A stretch of DNA of 9,501 nt from Nitrospira sp. UBA5699 (GTDB lineage: Bacteria; Nitrospirota; Nitrospiria; Nitrospirales; Nitrospiraceae): assembly GCA_002420105.1 (NCBI GenBank), contig DIHJ01000047.1:4594-14094 (forward strand). Direction: 5' to 3'. Below, piece after piece: positions 1 through 6,114 of the stretch; position 1 is the stretch's first letter, and every line of letters starts with the position of its first letter. Position numbers and translations under genes: made by a program. The notes under the pieces are model-generated. The model did not search any database, was not told the origin of the DNA, and was given only the letters and a program-made list of their open reading frames with translations.

Positions 1-22
1 CCTTTCACTTACAGGCACAATC

Positions 23-60
23 AAAAACTTCCGGTCGTACGGCCGGTTCCTGAGTCCGGC
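23..60 (-). terminator. Possible terminator or alternative hairpins after the regulator
   Basis: Just after the regulator stop codon, the minus strand holds GCCGG-N9-CCGGC (60-42, perfect 5-bp stem). Its 3' arm can alternatively pair as CCGG-N8-CCGG (46-31), which is followed by AAGTTTTTG with a run of five T at 27-23. The second stem is short, so intrinsic termination would be weak. The two hairpins are mutually exclusive because they share positions 43-46. Confidence 0.3.
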
Positions 61-654
61 TCAACCCCGGGAATGAGGCCCGAGCCTGAGCACTTTCTCG
101 CGCGGGACCCCCGCCTTCACCAGTTGTTCCTCGCAGACCGCAGCCTGGTCGAGGTCCGCGATCAACACCCGGTCGAACTGCCAGTCCGCGATCCCGGCCG
201 GCGAAGACACCGGGCAGGAGAGGAACGTGCCGCGGCAGTTTCCATCGATGAAACCGACGCAGTCGATGTTCATTTCGCGGAGCGAGAGAAAGGCCAGTTC
301 CGCCAGCTCGCTCGTGCCGTAGATCGCGACCCGTTGGCCGTTCGTCCCGTCGAACACGGCCAGCATTTCCTTCAGCCGACCGCGCATGTCGCGGTAGTAC
401 GAAAGCGAATACTGCATGTACTGGTAGGTAAGGCGCGATTTCTCCGCCAGCCCCTGAGGCGTCAGCAAATATCGAATGCGGTTGCGCGGAATGGTCGTGA
501 TCTTGATATAGCCCTTGCGGGCCAGTCGCTTGAGATACAGATTGGTCAAGCCGAGGGCAACGCCGAGCTTGGTGGAGAGCATGCGCTGAGTCGCTCCACC
601 GTCCCGATCGAGCTCGTTGAGGAGCAACAGATCGCGCTGTCCTTGTAAATCCAT
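61..654 (-). CDS. EPS-associated MarR-type winged-helix regulator with C-terminal Rossmann-like domain
   Basis: Predicted DNA-binding regulator of 197 aa. Residues about 5-75 form a winged helix-turn-helix: the recognition-helix region contains QRMLSTKLGVALGLTNLYLK and the wing lies around ITTIPRNRIRYLLTPQG. This matches the MarR-like regulators found beside exopolysaccharide genes. Residues about 76-100 look like a helical linker. Residues about 107-190 resemble a nucleotide-binding Rossmann-like fold: VAIYGTSELAELA, then VGFIDGN, then DRVLIAD, similar in pattern to the N-terminal domains of PglD- and CapD-type sugar-nucleotide enzymes. The gene has its own strong-looking promoter just upstream, overlapped by a dyad, which suggests autoregulation. 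No clear Shine-Dalgarno site precedes the ATG, but the start fits the family N-terminus. It follows the methyltransferase by 134 nt. Ligand and targets are inferred only; it may control the cluster or genes beyond the left edge. Confidence 0.85.
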   Translation of the reverse strand: MDLQGQRDLLLLNELDRDGGATQRMLSTKLGVALGLTNLYLKRLARKGYIKITTIPRNRIRYLLTPQGLAEKSRLTYQYMQYSLSYYRDMRGRLKEMLAVFDGTNGQRVAIYGTSELAELAFLSLREMNIDCVGFIDGNCRGTFLSCPVSSPAGIADWQFDRVLIADLDQAAVCEEQLVKAGVPREKVLRLGPHSRG

Positions 655-680
655 GATTTATGCGGACAAATTGGCTGGAC

Positions 681-695
681 GTTCACAATATGAAC
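681..695. promoter_or_regulatory. Candidate operator, dyad GTTCA-N5-TGAAC over the -10 box
   Basis: The 15-bp sequence GTTCACAATATGAAC is a perfect 5-bp inverted repeat with a 5-bp spacer, centred on 688. It covers the whole -10 hexamer and reaches the expected start site of the regulator promoter. A dimeric winged-helix protein bound here would block RNA polymerase, so the adjacent regulator is the natural candidate for autorepression. Binding by that protein is inference; the dyad and its overlap with the promoter are directly visible. I saw no second copy in the window. Confidence 0.45.
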
Positions 696-715
696 AAAAC
701 GAGGAAACCTGTCAA
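687..715 (-). promoter_or_regulatory. Sigma-70-type promoter for the winged-helix regulator
   Basis: On the minus strand a perfect -35 hexamer TTGACA (715-710) is followed by exactly 17 nt and a -10 hexamer CATATT (692-687; 4 of 6 consensus matches). The predicted transcription start is near 680, giving a leader of about 26 nt before the ATG at 654. This is the best promoter match I found in the window, and it lies in the only gap directly before a regulator. It implies the regulator is transcribed independently of the glycosyltransferase genes upstream. Confidence 0.6.
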
Positions 716-788
716 GCAGATTTGTCTCCACTCGAACCCCTACGGCATTTCTCGCATTGAAGGGAGACGGACGGACGGCATGAATCTA

Positions 789-1823
789 CTACCGGCTGGA
801 TGTACCGGGGGCGTCGGCCTGCTGCTTCGAGGCATACACCGTCATCTCGGTGCCGTACCCCACATGACCGGCAATCCAGGCTACCGGCCTGGCGACGAAG
901 CGGTCGATCAGTTTCCGGAACGGCACCTCTTTCTGAAACCGGTGCGTCCAGAATCGATCGAGACTCGCCATCAGAAACACGGCTCCGGTCCCGGTCCGAT
1001 AGCGGAGCGGGCGGAACCCTGTCTGGCTCAAGGCTTGAAACAGCGTGTTCTTCTCAAAGTGATAGAAGTGCCTCGGGGGGTCCCACCCGAACCACCACCA
1101 TCCGAACAGTTTGACCTCAAAACTGTTTGCATTGGGGACGCTGACGACGAGCAGCCCGTCATCCTTTAGGAGCCGGCGGGCCCGGCGCAGCCCATCGAGC
1201 GGACTGGGGAAGTGCTCCAGCGAATGGTTCATGAGAATTAAATCGAAGCTCCCGGGAGGAAAGGGGGCTGACTCCAATGTCCCCGTATGGATTGCCCCCG
1301 TAACGAGTGCCTGCGCATGGGCTGCCGCCACACTGCTGATCTCGATGCCGGAGACGTTCCAGCCCTGCTCCTGCAGGACCTTGAGGTTCCCGCCGGCACC
1401 GCAACCGACGTCCAAGACGCTTCCCTCCCCTCGCCACGGCACCGGATAACGGCCCATGAACTCCCGAAAGGCCTTGTCGGGCCACAGCAGGATCCGCTTC
1501 AGGGTCCGTCGGAGTCCCGCCGGATCCGCAGCGGGATACCCGTAGTACTCTTCCAGGACCCATCGTTTCATTCTGCCGGAAAACTTCTTCTGGACTGGCA
1601 GAGAGAGAGACGGTGGTTTAGCGGGAACCGGCGGATAGTAGACGGTGGGATAGTAGGTGCCGATCCGGTCGATCGACGGACGCGGATTCAGATAGATCAA
1701 TCCGCACCGGCGGCAACGGCCGATGGTAAATTCCTCATCGGTGACAGCCAGCAACAGATCCTGTTGGCGGATGAGCACTTCGCTCTCATCCGAGCCGCAC
1801 AAATCACACGCAACAGTTTCCAT
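789..1823 (-). CDS. Class I SAM-dependent methyltransferase with N-terminal Cys4 zinc-ribbon-like module
   Basis: Predicted methyltransferase of 344 aa, probably acting on a sugar or glycan intermediate, by context. Two CxxC pairs (C6/C9 and C37/C40) suggest an N-terminal zinc ribbon, common in Methyltransf_11/12-type proteins of polysaccharide clusters. The SAM-binding motif I is VLDVGCGAGG (about 136-145), with the acidic residue of motif II at E161 and the LEH motif at 202-204. A tryptophan-rich stretch GWWWFGWDPPRHFYHF (241-256) follows, as in related enzymes. The chosen ATG puts the first CxxC at residue 6 and is preceded by TAAGGAGG, although the spacing to the start is short. An in-frame GTG at 1901 (370 aa) and ATG at 1895 are alternatives; the extra 26 residues do not look like family sequence. 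The coding region ends in two consecutive TAG codons (TAGTAG). The gene is intact. Confidence 0.85.
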   Translation of the reverse strand: METVACDLCGSDESEVLIRQQDLLLAVTDEEFTIGRCRRCGLIYLNPRPSIDRIGTYYPTVYYPPVPAKPPSLSLPVQKKFSGRMKRWVLEEYYGYPAADPAGLRRTLKRILLWPDKAFREFMGRYPVPWRGEGSVLDVGCGAGGNLKVLQEQGWNVSGIEISSVAAAHAQALVTGAIHTGTLESAPFPPGSFDLILMNHSLEHFPSPLDGLRRARRLLKDDGLLVVSVPNANSFEVKLFGWWWFGWDPPRHFYHFEKNTLFQALSQTGFRPLRYRTGTGAVFLMASLDRFWTHRFQKEVPFRKLIDRFVARPVAWIAGHVGYGTEMTVYASKQQADAPGTSSR

Positions 1824-1933
1824 GCCCTCCTTACGGCTCCCGTCTCGAACGCATGGCTCCCCTCCAAGCTCTCTCGAAATCACCCGGTTCTCCATCGGCA
1901 CCTATCGTACGAAGGCGCACTCTCGCGGCCAAC

Positions 1934-1944
1934 GCCCTTCGGGC
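1934..1944 (-). repeat. Small hairpin GCCC-GAA-GGGC between the two methyltransferase genes
   Basis: Five nucleotides after the stop codon of the upstream methyltransferase lies a perfect 4-bp inverted repeat with a 3-nt loop (GCCCGAAGGGC on the minus strand). No T-tract follows, so it is not a convincing terminator. The rest of the gap up to the next gene (1824-1949) shows no promoter or other gene that I can support. Confidence 0.25.
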
Positions 1945-1949
1945 CCCAC

Positions 1950-2648
1950 TCAGCCCGTGGCCTGCTCATGCCAGCCGATGACGTACTCATCCCGCAGTTT
2001 CCGGAACGAGTCCTTTGATCCAAATACGCGCCAGAGCAGAAGACGGCGCATGCGGGACACCTTGTTCTTGAGCGGAAGCGAGTCGCTCGCGCTCCTCATC
2101 GCGCCTTCCAGCTCGTGCCGAAACTGCGCAGCCATGCAATCGAAATTTTCCGGCACCGTTTTGAAACCGATCCCAAAGACGACGAATGGGTTATAGGAGA
2201 GGCCCTGATAGCCGACGATCTTGGCCGGGAAACCGTCGAGCAGTCGCGCAAAGGCCTCCGGAGTGAATCGCCAATAATCGCTTGGGTAGGCGTGGATGCC
2301 GCAATCCATATGGGACGTCACAATGAGGGCGCCCTTCGCCGACAGTGCGCGTTCGACCTCCTGAAAAGCATCGAACACCCGAAAGATGTGCTCGACCGTG
2401 GAGACCATGACCGCGGTGCCGATCGAACCTTTCTTGACCCCCAGCCTTGTCGCATCCGCGACACAATCGACCCCCGGCCCGGGTGAAAAATCAGAACCGA
2501 TATATCGTCTACCGGGAAAGAACGGCCGTAGATCTTGATACGGATTCCCGCCTTCGCGGAGCTGGTGGGAGCCGATCTCGAAAACCGGTTCACTGCCCCG
2601 GAAGTTCTTCACGAACGCTTGGACCAATAACCGATCGAGTAAGGTCAT
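1950..2648 (-). CDS. Class I SAM-dependent methyltransferase, short form with non-canonical motif I
   Basis: Predicted methyltransferase of 232 aa. The usual glycine-rich motif I is replaced by VFEIGSHQL (about 22-30), followed by YIGSDFSPGPGVD (49-61) and the acidic DATRL segment (65-69). The STVEH motif (83-87) and the signature HAYPSDYWRFTPEAF (119-133) match a known group of Methyltransf_11-like proteins in cell-surface polysaccharide loci that have EIGS in place of GxGxG. The substrate is unknown; a glycan or sugar-nucleotide intermediate is likely from context. The ATG is supported by AGGTG five nucleotides upstream. The gene follows a 108-nt gap with a strong hairpin and is the first of two successive methyltransferases. 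The basic C-terminal region (about 190-215) could help contact membranes or acidic substrates, which is speculative. Confidence 0.82.
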   Translation of the reverse strand: MTLLDRLLVQAFVKNFRGSEPVFEIGSHQLREGGNPYQDLRPFFPGRRYIGSDFSPGPGVDCVADATRLGVKKGSIGTAVMVSTVEHIFRVFDAFQEVERALSAKGALIVTSHMDCGIHAYPSDYWRFTPEAFARLLDGFPAKIVGYQGLSYNPFVVFGIGFKTVPENFDCMAAQFRHELEGAMRSASDSLPLKNKVSRMRRLLLWRVFGSKDSFRKLRDEYVIGWHEQATG

Positions 2649-2673
2649 TCCATCACCTGCTGCGGCTGTGGAA

Positions 2674-2702
2674 CCGGCCGGTGACGCGGACGCACCGGCC
2701 GG
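2674..2702 (-). repeat. Strong hairpin, 10-bp perfect stem, upstream of the short methyltransferase
   Basis: CCGGCCGGTG (2674-2683) and CACCGGCCGG (2693-2702) are perfect inverted repeats around a 9-nt loop, giving a nearly all-GC stem. In the minus-strand transcript it would end about 26 nt before the methyltransferase ATG. Only TT follows it, so it is not a classical intrinsic terminator. It may be an mRNA stability element, an attenuator or a protein-binding site. Confidence 0.5.
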
Positions 2703-2725
2703 CTCAGAGGTCAGGATTACCTGAG
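2703..2725 (-). repeat. Second, imperfect hairpin next to the strong one
   Basis: CTCA-GGT pairs with ACC-TGAG across a 7-nt loop, with a 2-nt bulge (GA) in one arm. It lies directly upstream, in transcript direction, of the 10-bp-stem hairpin. The upstream part of the gap (2726-2756) holds a weak promoter-like pair on the minus strand, GTGACG and TATAGA 18 nt apart, which is too poor to annotate alone. Confidence 0.25.
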
Positions 2726-2756
2726 ACCGCTCTATAATTCAATCAGCCACGGAACG

Positions 2757-3776
2757 TCACCGTCCGATTCCTCCGTTCTTGATCGTCCGAGCCACGGCCG
2801 ACATCACCTCGTCGACCGTGATCAGCTTCATGCAATTCTGCTCGCCGCGTTCACAAGTCGGATGGAAGCAGGCCCGGCAATCCAGGCCTTTGTAGATGAC
2901 TTCGGCGGTCCCGCCGCGCGGCCCCCATTCGGCCGGATTGGAGGGACCGAACAGGGCCACGACGGGCGTGCCGACCGCGGACGCAATATGCATGGCCCCG
3001 CTGTCGTTTCCGACGAAGAGGGCCGCGCATTTCACGATTCCCGCGAACTCCTTCAGGGTCGTCTGGCCTGCGAAGCTGACGGGCCGGCTCTTGGCCGTTT
3101 GTTGAATGCGATGAGCGAGATCCTGCTCCTGGGGGCTGCCTCCGATCAACACCCGACAGCCATACCGGGAAGCCAGCCGGTCGGCGAGTTCGGCGAACCG
3201 ATCGGCCGGCCAGGCCTTGAACCAATAGCGCGCGCCCGGTTGAAGAACCACGAATCGTTCGTCGCTCTGAACACCGAGCCGCGCGAGCCGTTCGCCCGCT
3301 CGCGCCTCGTTCTCCGGCGTCAGCCACAACCGGGGAGTCCGGTCGTCCGCGGCAACCCCCAACGGCGCCAGCGCCGCCAGGTCCCGTTCGATGCGATGCC
3401 CCCCCGCGTCACCGTGAACCACCAGGCTGTAGCATCGCCCTCTCAACCGCCGTTCGTCGTTGAAGCCGATGCGCACCGGCGCGCCGCTGATCAGGCTCAG
3501 AAACGCGGACCGGTCGGCATCGGTCAGATCGATGACTCTGTCGAAGCGCCGGCGGCGGAGCTCCGACGCAAACCGCCATTGCGCCGCAAGCGACCCCTTG
3601 TCCAGGACCATGATGTCGTCGAGATCGGGGTTTCCCAGCAACACCTCCTCCGTTCCCCGATTCACCAGCATGGTCAGGCGGGCGGCCGGAGAAGCGCGTT
3701 TGAGCGCATGGAGCGTCGGCGTGGCCAACAGGACGTCGCCGACGTAGCGGAGCTTGATGACGAGAGTGTTGTTCAT
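2757..3776 (-). CDS. GT9 ADP-heptose:LPS heptosyltransferase, WaaQ/RfaQ (HepIII)-like
   Basis: Predicted heptosyltransferase of 339 aa that transfers heptose from ADP-heptose to the LPS inner core or a related glycan at the cytoplasmic face of the inner membrane. The N-terminus LVIKLRYVGDVLLATPTLHA (5-24) is the classic GT9 acceptor-domain start. RFDRVIDLTDADRSAFLSL (78-96) resembles the type III heptosyltransferase subgroup. The nucleotide-sugar domain shows LQPGARYWFKAWP (178-190) and the family signature VGNDSGAMHIASAVGTP (255-271), then ALFGPSNPAEWGPRG. A cysteine cluster near the C-terminus (C300, C303, C308, C315) is typical of many GT9 proteins. The ATG at 3776 places VIKLR correctly but lacks a clear Shine-Dalgarno site. 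An in-frame ATG at 3833 adds 19 unusual residues and follows GAGAGAG, so it cannot be excluded. The acceptor sugar cannot be read from sequence. Confidence 0.9.
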   Translation of the reverse strand: MNNTLVIKLRYVGDVLLATPTLHALKRASPAARLTMLVNRGTEEVLLGNPDLDDIMVLDKGSLAAQWRFASELRRRRFDRVIDLTDADRSAFLSLISGAPVRIGFNDERRLRGRCYSLVVHGDAGGHRIERDLAALAPLGVAADDRTPRLWLTPENEARAGERLARLGVQSDERFVVLQPGARYWFKAWPADRFAELADRLASRYGCRVLIGGSPQEQDLAHRIQQTAKSRPVSFAGQTTLKEFAGIVKCAALFVGNDSGAMHIASAVGTPVVALFGPSNPAEWGPRGGTAEVIYKGLDCRACFHPTCERGEQNCMKLITVDEVMSAVARTIKNGGIGR

Positions 3777-3784
3777 CGGTCGCC

Positions 3785-3873
3785 GCTGACAAGCTTCAAG
3801 CTGACAGGCAGTCCTTCGCCTGTGACGGAGCATCTCTCTCTGTCCGCTTGCCCGCTTGTTCCCTTGTCAGCTT
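3785..3873. repeat. Intergenic repeat region between the GT4 gene and the heptosyltransferase
   Basis: Two overlapping copies of a short element, GCTGACAAG (3785-3793) and AAGCTGACA (3798-3806), face one inverted copy, CTTGTCAGCTT (3863-3873). Each left copy gives a perfect 9-bp inverted repeat with the right arm, and the right arm contains the stop codon of the GT4 gene (3867-3869). Between them, the minus strand has low-complexity purine-rich sequence including ACAAGCGGGCAAGCGGACAG and GAGAGAG. The left arm ends 8 nt before the heptosyltransferase ATG. Confidence 0.45.
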
Positions 3874-4976
3874 CTTCCACAGACTTCCCGATACAGTTGT
3901 AACGTCTCTGCTGCGGTCCGATGCCAGGTGTACCGCCTCACGCGTTCGAATCCCTTCGCCCGCAGGCTGTCACGCAACGACTCATTGTCCAATACCGTGA
4001 TCATGGCTTCGCCCAGGCCTCGCGCATCGGCAGGGTCGATCAGCATCGCCGCATCCCCCGCCACTTCGCCCAGCGCCGTCGTCCCGGACGTGATGACCGG
4101 CGCCCCGCAGGCCATGGCCTCCAGCACCGGCAGGCCGAAGCCTTCATAGAGAGAGGGAAACACGAACAGGTCGGTATAGGAATAGAGCAGCCGGAGATCT
4201 TCCATCGGCAGACGTCCGGGGCACAAGACCTGCCGGTCAAGGCCGAACGACTGCGCCGTCGCTTCGTACGAGCCGAACGGATGGGTCGTCGATCCCACAA
4301 GGAGCAGCGTTCTTCCCTGAAGAGACGCGCGCACCAGGGACGCCGCTTCAAGAAATACCCGGTGGTTCTTGCGCGGATCGGCTCCCCCGATGAAAAGCAC
4401 ATATCGCTCCCGGATCAGGCCGATCCGGCCTCGCAATGCCGCCATGGCGCCGTCATCGCGGCAGGGCCTGAACTCGTCGGACACCCCGTTGGGAATGACC
4501 GCGATCCGCTCCCGTGGAATGCCGTAGAGCGCCGTCAATTCGCCGGCGGAAAACTCCGACACCGTGATGACCTTCCGCGCGCGCCTCGCCGTGCGCTTCG
4601 TCTTCCGCGACGAGAGCCACTGCCCCAGCACTTTCGGCGAATATTGCGGAAATCGCTCCAGCCAGAGATCGTGGATGGTCACCACACTCCCGCGACGCCC
4701 GGTCGTATGGGTCCTGAAATTCGTTCCGTGATAGAGATCCAACCGGTCGGCCGACCCGCGCCGTCGCATCGCCCATTTGGAGGCTTCGACCCACCGAAGC
4801 CGATCGGCCCCCTCCCACAGACGGGTTTCCTCCGGGGGGATCGATCCCGGCCTCAGGTAAGCGACGAATTCCACGTCCCGTCCGGCTGCCAGCATGGCCC
4901 GCAACAGATAATAGGTGTGCCATCCGACTCCTCCGCGATCACCCGCCATCGGAGTGGCATCGAACCCGATCCTCAT
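3867..4976 (-). CDS. GT4-family (GT-B) glycosyltransferase
   Basis: Predicted cytoplasmic, membrane-associated retaining glycosyltransferase of 369 aa using a nucleotide sugar. It begins MRIGFDATPMAGDRGGVGWH, the usual GT4 N-terminus with a glycine-rich loop. The N-terminal domain also shows LYHGTNF, VVTIHDLWLERFPQYSP and ITVSEFSAGEL, ending in AVIPNGVSDEFRP. The C-terminal domain shows VLFIGGADPRKNH, LCPGRLPMEDLRLLYSYTD and the EX7E catalytic/donor motif EGFGLPVLE (E278, E286). The start was chosen because it fits the family and because the ATG lies one nucleotide after the stop codon of the upstream GT4 gene (TAGCATG), with GGAGAGG about 10 nt before. A longer in-frame reading to 5108 overlaps the upstream gene and has no family support. 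Order in the cluster suggests it extends the product of the neighbouring GT4 enzyme. The sugar and acceptor are unknown. Confidence 0.92.
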   Translation of the reverse strand: MRIGFDATPMAGDRGGVGWHTYYLLRAMLAAGRDVEFVAYLRPGSIPPEETRLWEGADRLRWVEASKWAMRRRGSADRLDLYHGTNFRTHTTGRRGSVVTIHDLWLERFPQYSPKVLGQWLSSRKTKRTARRARKVITVSEFSAGELTALYGIPRERIAVIPNGVSDEFRPCRDDGAMAALRGRIGLIRERYVLFIGGADPRKNHRVFLEAASLVRASLQGRTLLLVGSTTHPFGSYEATAQSFGLDRQVLCPGRLPMEDLRLLYSYTDLFVFPSLYEGFGLPVLEAMACGAPVITSGTTALGEVAGDAAMLIDPADARGLGEAMITVLDNESLRDSLRAKGFERVRRYTWHRTAAETLQLYREVCGRS

Positions 4977-4977
4977 G

Positions 4978-6114
4978 CTACCCCGTCCTCTCCATGCCCG
5001 ACAGGGCGCGATACAGCTGCCCGATCGCGGCCACCGCGGCCTTGAGGCTGAACTGCTCCCGGACCCGCGCCGCACCCCGGCTCCCCATCTGTTCCCGGCG
5101 TACGGCATCTTGCAGCAGGGACAGGACGGCGGCGCTCAGCTGAACCGGGTCGCCCGGCGCAACCAACAGACCCGTTCGTTCATGCTCGACCACTTCCGGA
5201 AGTCCTCCGGTTCTGGCGGCCACCACCGCCTTCCCCGCCGCCATCGCTTCCACGACTGCGATCCCGAACCCTTCCATCAACGCCGGATGGACGTAGAGAT
5301 CGAGCGCCGCGAGATACGGCTGCACCGGATCCTGAAAGCCGACCATGTGCACGCGGTCCAGCACCCCCAGCTCGCGGCTCAGCGCCCGCAAGGACCGGGC
5401 ATAATCCGGCTCTTCGCTTCCCACGATGACATAGTGCGCCGCCGGAACCGCATCGAGAATCCCGGGGAGCGCACGCAGCATGACCTCGTATCCCTTCCGC
5501 GGAAACACGTTGGCGACGGTGCCGAGAAGGACCGCGTCGGCGGGAAGACCCAGCGCCCTGCAGATCGATTCACGGGCTTGCGCCCCCGGCAACAGCTGAG
5601 GCCACTCGAGCCCGCTATAGATCATGTGCAGCCGGCCCGCGGCGACGCCGCCGGCCGCCAGAGCCCGTTCCACCTGCCGGGAAATCGCGATGACCGCCTC
5701 GACCCGGTCGAGTCCGTACCGGCGGACCTTGTCCGGTTCAATCTCCTGGCGCACGTGCACGACGATGGGAACCCGGCGAGCGGGAACGTCTCCCAGCGCC
5801 GCGATCGTATGAGGAGCCCACCAGATGTCGTTGACATGGACCAGGGCCGGCCGGAGTTGCGCGAGCAGCGTCCGCAGTCCGGCCACACCCCGCCGGCGCA
5901 CGAACGGTGAGAACCATTTTCTCCAGGGAGGAAGCGGGAGCGTGTGGACGGGAATGCCGGTCTGCCGGATGACGGCTTGCAGCGGCCCCCCGGCGGGACA
6001 GGCGACGTGCGGCTCCCACTCCGCCCGGTCGAGCGTGGTGAGCACCGACAGGAGGTCGCGTTCCGCTCCGCCGATCGCGCCGATGCCGTGAATGTAGAGA
6101 ATCCGCCTGGCCAC
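4978..6114 (-). CDS. GT4-family (GT-B) glycosyltransferase, GTG start overlapping the upstream stop
   Basis: Predicted retaining glycosyltransferase of 378 aa acting at the cytoplasmic membrane face. The N-terminal domain starts with RRILYIHGIGAIGGAERDLL, containing the GGAERDLL signature of this GT4 subgroup, and includes VHVNDIWWAPHT and PIVVHVRQEI. The C-terminal domain has GTVANVFPRKGYEVML, VIVGSEEPDY, VHMVGFQDPVQPYLAALDLY and the EX7E motif EGFGIAVVE (E281, E289). The GTG start shares its first base with the TAG stop of the upstream GT2 gene (TAGTG), which fits translational coupling and puts the first beta strand at the N-terminus. An ATG at 6159 would add 15 residues inside the upstream gene and is less likely. 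It differs clearly from the following GT4 enzyme, so the pair is not a recent duplication. Donor and acceptor are unknown. Confidence 0.92.
   Translation of the reverse strand: MARRILYIHGIGAIGGAERDLLSVLTTLDRAEWEPHVACPAGGPLQAVIRQTGIPVHTLPLPPWRKWFSPFVRRRGVAGLRTLLAQLRPALVHVNDIWWAPHTIAALGDVPARRVPIVVHVRQEIEPDKVRRYGLDRVEAVIAISRQVERALAAGGVAAGRLHMIYSGLEWPQLLPGAQARESICRALGLPADAVLLGTVANVFPRKGYEVMLRALPGILDAVPAAHYVIVGSEEPDYARSLRALSRELGVLDRVHMVGFQDPVQPYLAALDLYVHPALMEGFGIAVVEAMAAGKAVVAARTGGLPEVVEHERTGLLVAPGDPVQLSAAVLSLLQDAVRREQMGSRGAARVREQFSLKAAVAAIGQLYRALSGMERTG

Noticed and set aside
73..648. Plus-strand open frame of 191 codons opposite the regulator
   Set aside because: The minus-strand frame has clear winged-helix and Rossmann-like sequence plus a promoter; the plus-strand translation is compositionally biased and motif-free.
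736..778. Very short ATG frame (13 codons) upstream of the regulator promoter
   Set aside because: It has no ribosome binding site, and it lies upstream of the predicted promoter rather than in the regulator leader.
766..779. Short tandem ACGG repeat
   Set aside because: Only three units; too short to mean anything by itself.
2645..2695. A 16-codon GTG frame ending in ATGA at the short methyltransferase start
   Set aside because: It has no ribosome binding site, begins inside the hairpin stem, and the methyltransferase has its own AGGTG site, so coupling need not be invoked.
2733..2738. Perfect TATAAT on the plus strand
   Set aside because: There is no acceptable -35 hexamer 16-18 nt upstream and no plus-strand gene to serve.
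2862..5910. Long plus-strand open frames (for example 2862-3902, 3921-5045, 4915-5910)
   Set aside because: They lie opposite well-supported glycosyltransferase genes, have Arg/Pro/His-rich low-quality translations without family motifs, and are normal antisense shadows in GC-rich DNA.
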